From: JASLZO01 sp965247995
GTDB lineage: Bacteria > Chloroflexota > Dehalococcoidia > UBA6926
Direction of reading: 5' to 3'
NCBI GenBank assembly: GCA_965247995.1
Contig: OZ252041.1
Location: 1,364,001-1,428,000 of the forward strand
DNA length: 64,000 nt
The first letter of the stretch is position 1; each line of letters begins with the position of its first letter. A program made the translations under genes and the position numbers. Below are positions 52,382 through 58,836 of the stretch, piece after piece. Under the pieces are notes generated by a model. The model saw only the letters and a program-made list of their open reading frames with translations. It was not told the DNA's origin and searched no databases.

Positions 52382-52408
52382 GGGTGGTGACCTCCGTTCG
52401 TGCGTTTA

Positions 52409-52873
52409 CTAATGAACTGACGGATTCGAAAGCTTTTCATCAGGCGCGAAGAGCGTCCAACTGCCGTCGATGCAGGCTGTCTTCATCACGGCGCGAAGAG
52501 CGTCGAACTGCCGGCCCCGGCGCGGCGTGGCGACAACCACACCACCGCCGCGGCGTCCACCCACCAGATCGACGCTGGGGATGTGTTCGGCTTGCATTAG
52601 AGACCGCAACGCGCGGAGCTGGTCCTCTTCTTGGGGGAACGCGAAGACGAGGCTGCGGCCGACCGCGCCCAGATAGGCCGTCACCCCCAACGTACAAGAC
52701 AGGGCGAACGGCATGCTGGCGGCAAGTACGACCATTTGCGGCACCAGCAAATCAGTCCCCGCGGAAAGGCCGAACACTAGCGGCGGAGCGCTCACCAGAA
52801 ACAGAATGAAGGCCGCAACACCGCTCGCCGCGGGCCGGCTGCGAAGAACTGACTGATACAAAAAGCTGGTCAT
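52409..52873 (-). CDS. Two-helix membrane protein with cytosolic domain
   Basis: A 154-residue protein, ATG at 52873 with GGGGAGAG upstream. Two membrane helices (AAFILFLVSAPPLVFGLSAG; VVLAASMPFALSCTLGVTAYLG) are followed by an 85-residue soluble domain of alternating strands and helices (SLVFAFPQEEDQLRALRSLMQ; VDLVGGRRGGGVVVATPRRG; ALRAVMKTACIDGSWTLFA). The soluble domain contains what looks like an internal duplication of an LRALRxxMxxxxI pattern. Function unknown; membrane partner of the element ATPase is a reasonable guess. Confidence 0.6.
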   Translation of the reverse strand: MTSFLYQSVLRSRPAASGVAAFILFLVSAPPLVFGLSAGTDLLVPQMVVLAASMPFALSCTLGVTAYLGAVGRSLVFAFPQEEDQLRALRSLMQAEHIPSVDLVGGRRGGGVVVATPRRGRQFDALRAVMKTACIDGSWTLFAPDEKLSNPSVH

Positions 52874-52968
52874 TGCTTGTAGTCTCTCCCCTTCCCACTG
52901 GTGTGGTCTGAGTGTTCCCGCGGGACCACGCTCGGCTACGTTTGCTGGACCGGCATCCGTGCGCTCTC

Positions 52969-53628
52969 CTAGGTTGGGCGCAGTTCGACCGCGTACCGGG
53001 CCGAGCCGCCGGAACCGGTCAGTGCCTCGCGCGTGGTCCATACGGTGTGTGTCGTTCCTGAGATGGTGATTGTTCCGTCTTCGACCATGCCGGGCGCCGC
53101 TGATTCGAGGCCAGTCCGACCCTGGGTACTGCAACCGACGTAGAGGCCGCCCCTGGTGATCACTGACCCCGCGTCGCCAACCGGCGGTCCGCAGATCACT
53201 GCCGGCTCGAACCCCGCGGGGATCGCGATCCCGGGCCGATAGAACCCAGACGATGGCGCGTCCAGATCGAGTACGGGTGTCGTGCTCGTGGTCCGCGTGA
53301 TAGCTGCTTCGGTCCACGTCGGGTCCGTGGCCGCGTCAGCAACGGCCGCGTAACCACCGTAGATCGTGACTCCGGACGGGAGTTGGTCCGTGATGTCGAG
53401 CTGCGGCGCCTGTTGGCCGTCTCCGCCGGTGTAGGCCAACGTGAGGCCGCTCTGTTCTCCGTGGGCGATCGCGCTCTGGACCCGGGCATCGATTGCCCGG
53501 TCGATATCCTCGACGTCGTGTGCCGAGGCCGTCCTCGTCCCATCAAATATGGCGCGGAGCATCGGTGGCGCGATCAGCAGGATGGCGGCCAGGAGCAAGA
53601 CCGCGAGTCCTGGACCGATGGTACGCAT
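52969..53628 (-). CDS. Exported protein with N-terminal membrane anchor
   Basis: A 219-residue protein, ATG at 53628, eight bases after the 55-residue gene upstream. One N-terminal membrane segment (GPGLAVLLLAAILLIAPPMLRAIF) leads to an exported domain with an initial helix (AHDVEDIDRAIDARVQSAIAHG) and then mostly beta structure. Two cysteines (ICGPPV and VGCST) may form a disulfide. This helix-then-strands layout after a TM resembles pilin- or pseudopilin-like virion proteins but lacks their cleavage motif. Candidate virion or membrane-complex component. Confidence 0.6.
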   Translation of the reverse strand: MRTIGPGLAVLLLAAILLIAPPMLRAIFDGTRTASAHDVEDIDRAIDARVQSAIAHGEQSGLTLAYTGGDGQQAPQLDITDQLPSGVTIYGGYAAVADAATDPTWTEAAITRTTSTTPVLDLDAPSSGFYRPGIAIPAGFEPAVICGPPVGDAGSVITRGGLYVGCSTQGRTGLESAAPGMVEDGTITISGTTHTVWTTREALTGSGGSARYAVELRPT

Positions 53629-53635
53629 GCTTGGA

Positions 53636-53803
53636 CTACCTTCCGAAGTCGCCCATCGCGGTAAGCCCAAACGCGAGACCTGTGAGAACGAGCAGCCCAC
53701 CGGTGAGGGCGCCCTGCGCTCCGAGGGCATCCGTCTGAAGAACGATCATGGCGATCACGATGCAACCGATCATCCCCGCCACGCTGTCTGCGGCGTCGCC
53801 CAT
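53636..53803 (-). CDS. 55-residue two-helix membrane protein
   Basis: A short gene whose ATG overlaps the TGA of the ATPase gene by one base (TGATG) and whose stop is 7 bases before the next start. The product begins MGDAADSVAGMIGC, has two hydrophobic helices (MIGCIVIAMIVLQ; LTGGLLVLTGLAFGLTAM) and a short polar end, with no charged residue inside the helices. Size and layout suit a small coat or pore-type membrane protein. Supported by exact packing between its neighbours and by the clean hydrophobic pattern. Confidence 0.7.
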   Translation of the reverse strand: MGDAADSVAGMIGCIVIAMIVLQTDALGAQGALTGGLLVLTGLAFGLTAMGDFGR

Positions 53804-54753
53804 CACGAAACGACCGCCTCAACCGAAAGCAGATACCGGCCTTCCATATCCCGGATCAACCCTTGACTCTCGAGAACCTGCGACAACGCGCCAGGCGGGA
53901 GTTGCAGGCCGGGCCACATCGTCGCGATCGCTTCGGCGATCCTGTCGACGGTGGCAGTACGCCACCCCTCGACCACCATCCAGGAGATGACAGCGCCAAC
54001 GAGGGTGCCGACGGTCACGACTTTGGAGTTTCCATCCGCCCCGGCCACTCGGACGCGTTGGTCTGGGACGCGGGTGTGGGAGGGCTGATCGACGATCTCC
54101 CACGTGTCGTAAAGGCTACGGGAGTGTGCCGTGTACCACCATTCGCGGCGTGGGATGCGGGATCGCCAGAGCTGCTCGGGCGGCATATCGCCGCGGGCGG
54201 TCGTGTAGGTATCGCTCCAGACGTGTACGCCGCGGTCGTAGGTCCAGACTCTGTAGACGCGGCGTGCTTGCTTGTAGATGCGGCCGTCGAGCGTATCCAC
54301 GTCTTGTGCAGTCATGATGACAATGGTGTTGCGTTTCCGCGTTTGCCGAATCGCGTAGTCCATGACGAGGTTCTCGCTCCGCATGAAGCGGCGACGCTCA
54401 GCGAGGAGGTACGCCTCGTCGAGGATGACCACCCCGTGGTCATACGCGTCGTCTCCGGCCGCCAGCCCCGCTGACAGATCGAACGATTTTGCCCAATGCC
54501 GTGTCGATTTGAGGTGCGAGAACACGGTCCAACGCTTGCCGCAGTCTGGTTCACATCGTGTGCAGCGTGCGCCCGCGTACTCGTACGCGAAGTGGCACGC
54601 GAGGAGGGTCTTACCCGACCCGGTGACGCCAGCGATGACACGGAGGCCATGATGCTCTTCTGGGGGTGGCTGACGCGGCTGTCGGATTGCGGGGGTTGCC
54701 ACGATCGGCGTGATCCGGCCGGCGCGCGGTCTGGAAGGGCTCAGAAGGGGCAT
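53803..54753 (-). CDS. Zot-like P-loop ATPase of the element
   Basis: A 316-residue ATPase: Walker A GVTGSGKT at 42-49, Walker B VVILDEAY with D112/E113, and the segment YAIRQTRKRNTIVIMTAQDVDTLD followed by a DGRIYKQARRVYRV stretch, typical of Zot/pI-type assembly ATPases and of related viral ATPases. Between the A and B motifs lies a cysteine cluster (C64, C67, C71), a possible zinc knuckle. Unlike filamentous-phage pI/Zot there is no membrane helix; the C-terminal 70 residues (VDRIAEAIATMWPGLQLPPGALSQVLESQGLI) look like a winged helix. Central gene of the block. Role inferred: virion assembly or genome packaging. Confidence 0.65.
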   Translation of the reverse strand: MPLLSPSRPRAGRITPIVATPAIRQPRQPPPEEHHGLRVIAGVTGSGKTLLACHFAYEYAGARCTRCEPDCGKRWTVFSHLKSTRHWAKSFDLSAGLAAGDDAYDHGVVILDEAYLLAERRRFMRSENLVMDYAIRQTRKRNTIVIMTAQDVDTLDGRIYKQARRVYRVWTYDRGVHVWSDTYTTARGDMPPEQLWRSRIPRREWWYTAHSRSLYDTWEIVDQPSHTRVPDQRVRVAGADGNSKVVTVGTLVGAVISWMVVEGWRTATVDRIAEAIATMWPGLQLPPGALSQVLESQGLIRDMEGRYLLSVEAVVS

Positions 54754-54759
54754 GGGTGG

Positions 54760-55191
54760 CTACCCGGGTCCGGGCGGCTGGGGATTGTCGCCACGACGGC
54801 GTGTCAAGCGTCCCAGAATCCCTGAGACGCTGGAACGCTGCTCGCGCTGCAGTTGTGCGTCCATCAGATGCTCGACCGGAGACGTGCCAGCCCCCAAGGT
54901 CTCGGACCGGGCGCGGCCGTCTGCGCCGGCGGACCCGATGATCTCCAGCGTCGCCATGGCTATGGTCCTCGGGGACCGTCGCTGCACAGCGATCTGAATC
55001 CGACGGATCTGCGCGCGTTGCATGATCGGCGGCAGCGCGGACATGAGGATGATGCTGCCGAGATCGCTGCCGACGGTCGACAATGCCTCAACGGCCGGGT
55101 CCCGTCTGGACGGATACGGGGCTCCGCTTCCGCTGTACTCGCGCGATTGGGCGGGCAGCTCGCCGCCGGCCGCGCCGTCCTGCTCTACCAT
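54760..55191 (-). CDS. Small element protein of unknown function
   Basis: A 143-residue protein, ATG at 55191 with GGGAG eight bases upstream, ending 6 bases before the ATPase start. N- and C-termini look disordered (Gly/Pro/Arg-rich end GRLTRRRGDNPQPPGPG); the centre has a hydrophobic helix (LGSIILMSALPPIM) and a basic strand-helix (IRRIQIAVQRRSPRTIAMATLEIIG). No recognised domain. Tight packing with the ATPase suggests a functional partner. Confidence 0.55.
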   Translation of the reverse strand: MVEQDGAAGGELPAQSREYSGSGAPYPSRRDPAVEALSTVGSDLGSIILMSALPPIMQRAQIRRIQIAVQRRSPRTIAMATLEIIGSAGADGRARSETLGAGTSPVEHLMDAQLQREQRSSVSGILGRLTRRRGDNPQPPGPG

Positions 55192-55204
55192 CGTCGCCGC
55201 TCCC

Positions 55205-55819
55205 TTATCCCTGCGAGAACAACAAGCTGCCAACGATGGCGGCAGCAAGGATTCCCGTCACCCACACGAGTGTTCGGCCCATCCCCGCGAGGGTGGTCGC
55301 CGCATGGTGCGTTGCACCAGCGTTGAGGTCGTCGATCCAGGATCCCTCGTACTGCTCATAGAGCTCGTGTGGGTGAGAGCTCGATCCCGGATCGAACTCG
55401 AAGTCCCGCGCCGCTTTGAAGATGTCGTCGGCGCTTTTGAGGGCCGTTGTCCCATCGGGGTGTACATCGCGCGGGATCAGATGCTGCGACACGTACTGGC
55501 TATCCGGCGTGACGATCCAGTACCCGGGGACGGTCGACGCAGTCAGGCGTTGCCGTGCTGCTGCGTCGCTGTTGTCGACCCGCTCAAGGATGACGACCTG
55601 CCCTCGTGGCAGGCCGTCGGTCCCTACCACGGTCCACCCGATGACGCCCTCACCGGGGGTCGGGGTGTAGTGCGCGTCGTAGACCGTATAGGTCGTGGGA
55701 TCACGGTAGAGCGCGCGCACGCGGTCGCGGACGGTGTGTGGTGTCAGTTCGTCGAGGCTCGGTTGCGGCCGGTCAGTGTCCCGGCGCCCGATCCTCAACC
55801 CCCTTCTGAGGGCAACCAT
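55205..55819 (-). CDS. Tail-anchored element protein
   Basis: A 204-residue protein with a cytosolic body and a C-terminal membrane segment (TLVWVTGILAAAIVGSLLFS). The body has an N-terminal basic helix, then strands (GVIGWTVVGTDGLPRGQVVILERVDN; GYWIVTPDSQYVSQHLIPRD). It overlaps the preceding gene by 25 bases, indicating coupled translation. No family recognised. Its neighbour upstream has the same layout, so the two may act together. Confidence 0.6.
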   Translation of the reverse strand: MVALRRGLRIGRRDTDRPQPSLDELTPHTVRDRVRALYRDPTTYTVYDAHYTPTPGEGVIGWTVVGTDGLPRGQVVILERVDNSDAAARQRLTASTVPGYWIVTPDSQYVSQHLIPRDVHPDGTTALKSADDIFKAARDFEFDPGSSSHPHELYEQYEGSWIDDLNAGATHHAATTLAGMGRTLVWVTGILAAAIVGSLLFSQG

Positions 55820-56286
55820 TGTCGGGCCTGTTGGAAAGCATCGGGACCGAGGGCCAAGATCATCACGCCTGCAAGAACCACGACGAGTCCGATGATGATC
55901 ATGGTGAGCCGGCCCGCGATCCGCATCTGCGCCTCGATCGCGCTCTTCGACCGATCGCCCCTTGATACGGTATAGCCCTCCCAGGTCGCGTCCGCGGCGG
56001 ACGTGGGATCGACGGGTTCTTCGCCCGCGGGCGGAAGCGGCTCGGCTCGAGCCTCGCTATAGATCCCAGCCAAGGGCCGTTGCGGGCCGCTGAGCCGCCC
56101 TTGGCCATCGAGCGCGAGGTGCCTCCAAGGCCGGCCAACCATCAGGTGGAGGCGCCGCGCATCGTGGACCGCGAGCGCCTCCCCCCGACGTTGTGCGATC
56201 TCCACCTGGACCGTCCCGAGCTTGGTCAACGTCAGAATTGTGACGCGGTCGGCGGCATCATCCTCGGAACCGCCGAACCCCCACAT
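55795..56286 (-). CDS. Tail-anchored element protein
   Basis: A 163-residue protein: an N-terminal beta-rich cytosolic domain (RVTILTLTKLGTVQVEIAQRRG; RRLHLMVGRPWRHLALDGQG), a Pro/Glu-rich linker, and a C-terminal membrane segment (LTMIIIGLVVVLAGVMILALG) with 18 residues after it. Starts 10 bases after the stop of the first gene of the block. Function unknown. Confidence 0.6.
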   Translation of the reverse strand: MWGFGGSEDDAADRVTILTLTKLGTVQVEIAQRRGEALAVHDARRLHLMVGRPWRHLALDGQGRLSGPQRPLAGIYSEARAEPLPPAGEEPVDPTSAADATWEGYTVSRGDRSKSAIEAQMRIAGRLTMIIIGLVVVLAGVMILALGPDAFQQARQWLPSEGG

Positions 56287-56296
56287 CCGACCCTAC

Positions 56297-56944
56297 TCAG
56301 AACCCGAGGTTTCCCCGCGCACCGCGGGGTCCCCGTCCCTTGACAGCGCGGCGGGCTAATGACTCCCCGGTGAACGCTCCGTAGGTGCTCATGATGATCG
56401 TCATCAAGTACCCGAGGGGCAACAGCACCAAGGCGGTCGTGCCTGCGGTGAACCCCGGCGCTGCCGCGTAGGCGTCGAATGCTGCAGCCGAGAACGCGGT
56501 TACGATGCCGACGGTCACGATTCCCATGAGCCCCATGAGGCCCGCTTCCGCCGGGTCGATCCGGGTCTTCGCGGGCTTCATCGCGGCCTTGAAGATGATC
56601 CCAACGCCTCCAAGCGTGATCAACACCGGCAGCATCTTGAAGAGCATGTTCAGCGTGGTCGCAAAACCGGTCGTCTTTTCCGTTAGGTAGTTGATCGTTC
56701 CGTCCGCGCTGTCGCACGACGAGAAGGTCTGGCTGCCATCCGCGACCTCACAGCCTGCGATTTCCCCTGTCGACGATTCCAACAACCGGCTCCCGGTATA
56801 CCAAGCGTCCGACACGGTGACGGCATTGGCCGCGAGGGTGCCCTCCGTTCGCGTCGTGACCTGTTCGGAGAGGATGCCCTCCCCAAGAGTCAGCGTCAGC
56901 GCGATCCCGATCACGGCCAGCAGTGATTTCATGAATTTGTCCAT
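56297..56944 (-). CDS. Polytopic membrane protein, first gene of the minus-strand block
   Basis: A 215-residue protein, ATG at 56944 with AGGAGGA ten bases upstream, the strongest ribosome binding site of the element. An N-terminal signal-like helix (MKSLLAVIGIALTLTLGEG) precedes a short exported loop with two cysteines, then three membrane helices (LNMLFKMLPVLITLGGVGIIF; GLMGIVTVGIVTAFSAAAFDAY; ALVLLPLGYLMTIIMSTYG) and a basic tail. High predicted expression and position first in the block make it a candidate major membrane or virion protein. Cotranscribed with the genes below it under the 57.0 kb operator. Confidence 0.62.
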   Translation of the reverse strand: MDKFMKSLLAVIGIALTLTLGEGILSEQVTTRTEGTLAANAVTVSDAWYTGSRLLESSTGEIAGCEVADGSQTFSSCDSADGTINYLTEKTTGFATTLNMLFKMLPVLITLGGVGIIFKAAMKPAKTRIDPAEAGLMGLMGIVTVGIVTAFSAAAFDAYAAAPGFTAGTTALVLLPLGYLMTIIMSTYGAFTGESLARRAVKGRGPRGARGNLGF

Positions 56945-56996
56945 GGTCTCGTCCTCCTTTATGGGGGCGGAGCCTAGGCATAGCTGAGGGGCCGCA

Positions 56997-57020
56997 CAAT
57001 GTGGCGTGTTCGCCACATTG
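56997..57020. promoter_or_regulatory. Operator palindrome between the divergent element operons
   Basis: CAATGTGGCG and CGCCACATTG, perfect 10-bp arms around TGTT. The right edge overlaps TTGGCA (57018-57023, five of six to -35) for the plus operon; the left edge overlaps TTGTGC on the minus strand (56999-56994), which has a weak TAGGCT 17 bases on. An HTH protein is encoded 54 bases to the right. Binding there would block both operons. Confidence 0.7.
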
Positions 57021-57073
57021 GCAGGTGTGCCGCTCCTCGTGTATTGATTACGCGCGAGGAGGTGTCCAAGACG

Positions 57074-57460
57074 ATGACGCAGGCGACAGCGACTCAATAC
57101 GACATACCGGAGGGGCTGGCCGCCCTCCGGGCCCGGATGCGCGTGTCGTGGCAAGAGGTGTCCCGCCGAACGGATATCGACCGGCGCACGCTCCATCGCT
57201 ACCGCACTGGAGAACAGACTCCAGGTGGGCAGGCGGTCTGCAGGATTATCGAAGTAGCGCGCAGTGTTCCAGGTGGTGTGGACCTGTTCATCGGCGATGC
57301 AGAGCCGACCTTCGCGGAGCGACGCGAGATCGCCCAGGACCGGATTCGCGCCGAGCGCCATGCCCAATTGACAGCGCCCATGCCGCCGGTCGAGCAGGAC
57401 CGAGAGACACGACTCAAAGACGCGCGCTTACGGGTGTTGTTGCGCTCCGGGCTGGGGTAA
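57074..57460 (+). CDS. HTH-type regulator of the element (XRE-like)
   Basis: A 128-residue protein. An N-terminal helix-turn-helix (LAALRARMRVSWQEVSRRTDIDRRTLHRYRTGEQ) is followed by a dimer-type region and a basic C-terminal helix (TRLKDARLRVLLRSGLG). It is divergent from the minus-strand block, with a perfect palindrome in between, so it is the likely repressor or switch of both operons. The ATG at 57074 is used; the frame extends over the palindrome, which would leave no promoter room. Confidence 0.75.
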   Translation: MTQATATQYDIPEGLAALRARMRVSWQEVSRRTDIDRRTLHRYRTGEQTPGGQAVCRIIEVARSVPGGVDLFIGDAEPTFAERREIAQDRIRAERHAQLTAPMPPVEQDRETRLKDARLRVLLRSGLG

Positions 57461-57462
57461 CC

Positions 57463-58836
57463 GTGTTGCGCCACGCGGTCGTCGCCTCGGCGGCCGCGCT
57501 GCTGATTCTAACGACGACCGCGGGAGACCTGCACGCTTCCCACGGCTACGACCGCCTCTTGCTACTCAGCAGCGACGCGTACCGCCACGTCATCGAGGAC
57601 GGCGACGTGCTCTTGTTCGTCGCCTACGTCGCCCGCGAAGCAGAGGTGTCGCCCGAGGAAGTGGGCTACGGGCGCACCGGCGCGATCATCACCGCGGTCA
57701 ACGACGATACGACCATCGGGACGCAAAACCTCCCGTCCGATGCCTACGGCGTCGCCGCGATATACCGGCCGACGGACCTAGCCTCTGAGATCCCGTGGGC
57801 TGACTCCGAGGTCAGCACATGCATCGCATCGAGCCCAACCATCATCGAGGACCAGGAAGGCTCGTGCCGGACTCCTGTCTGGCATGCGACCGCGAATCAC
57901 GAGGAGACGGTTGACGAGCTCGGCCCGCGTCTACGCCGGGTCATGGAACTGCTCGAGCGCGAAGACCCATCGGATACCGAATTCGTCACCGGGAACGGCA
58001 TCGCATTCGCGGGAAGCCAAGTCATCGCTGCGGCAATGCCAGCGCTGATCGACATCGTGCCCGAGGCCTTCGCGACGGCGGTGTTGCAACCTGAGTTCGT
58101 GGATGAGGTGCCGGATGCGCCCGTCGTGGAAGGGGCAGCTGGTTGGACCGTTCAGACCTACGAGGTCTCGGGCCGCGAGTACATCCTCGATACGCCCCAT
58201 GCCTGGCCGGACGACACCCACATGGTCGTCCGTGTTGACGGCGTAGTCGCGCTCTTTACCTTTGCCCCGCCGGCGACGGTAACGCTCACCGCGGAGCCGT
58301 CGGGCGACCATATTGCGGTCTGGTATCGGGCGCGCGGGGTCGGTGGGATCGCCGCGAGCGAATCGTGGTCGGCCCCAGACACGTATCAGCTGAGCTCGCC
58401 CCACCGGTATCCCGTTGCAACGGCCATGAGCGTCCTGATCGACGGCCAGGTCATCGATTCCGATCAATGGGCTTACGTGCCACCGGATACTGTGACGATT
58501 ACCCCCGCGCCAGCCGCTGGGTCGATCGTCGAAGTGCGCTACGAACGGGCGGCCGCGCGCAGCATCGGCGCCGAGGTCGGAGAGATCGGTGCGCTCTTCG
58601 GGATGCCGCGCGCCGCCGCCGCGGTGGTGCTCGTCGGCGCGCTCATGGCCGGTGCGATTGCCGTCACGCGTCGGGTGGGAGCATCGCCGGTCGTCGCCCT
58701 CCTGGCAGCCGGTTCCGTCTTGGTATGGTGCGGCCGCATCGATCTCATCAGCTACCCCGTGGCAGCGGGAATCATCCTGGTGCCCGTCCTGCCAGCGGCT
58801 GGCCTCTTGATCCGCCGGATCGTGCCGACGGGATGA
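57463..58836 (+). CDS. Large surface protein with beta-repeats and C-terminal membrane anchor
   Basis: A 457-residue protein, GTG at 57463, two bases after the regulator stop and preceded by GGGG. A signal peptide (VVASAAALLILTTTAGDLHAS) leads to a long exported part with two similar beta modules near residues 245-300 and 305-365 (each with a SPH/TPH-x-(Y/W)P start, a V(L/R)(I/V)DG strand and a TVT(I/L)T(P/A) strand), as in fibre-type proteins. Three membrane helices close it; the last two enclose WCGRIDLIS. That anchor resembles the end of the next gene product. Candidate spike or adhesin of the element. Confidence 0.65.
   Translation: MLRHAVVASAAALLILTTTAGDLHASHGYDRLLLLSSDAYRHVIEDGDVLLFVAYVAREAEVSPEEVGYGRTGAIITAVNDDTTIGTQNLPSDAYGVAAIYRPTDLASEIPWADSEVSTCIASSPTIIEDQEGSCRTPVWHATANHEETVDELGPRLRRVMELLEREDPSDTEFVTGNGIAFAGSQVIAAAMPALIDIVPEAFATAVLQPEFVDEVPDAPVVEGAAGWTVQTYEVSGREYILDTPHAWPDDTHMVVRVDGVVALFTFAPPATVTLTAEPSGDHIAVWYRARGVGGIAASESWSAPDTYQLSSPHRYPVATAMSVLIDGQVIDSDQWAYVPPDTVTITPAPAAGSIVEVRYERAAARSIGAEVGEIGALFGMPRAAAAVVLVGALMAGAIAVTRRVGASPVVALLAAGSVLVWCGRIDLISYPVAAGIILVPVLPAAGLLIRRIVPTG

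Noticed and set aside
50385..57000. Reading the minus-strand block as a type IV secretion/conjugation module
   Set aside because: No VirB4, VirD4, VirB6/8/9/10 or relaxase signature; the only ATPase is of Zot-like type. Kept as a low-probability alternative.
57001..57462. N-terminal extension of the 457-residue surface protein across the regulator gene
   Set aside because: The extension is an out-of-frame reading of the HTH gene; the GTG at 57463 is followed by a clean signal peptide.
58365..58832. N-terminal extension of the 630-residue surface protein
   Set aside because: It overlaps the previous gene in another frame; the ATG overlapping its stop is followed by a signal peptide.
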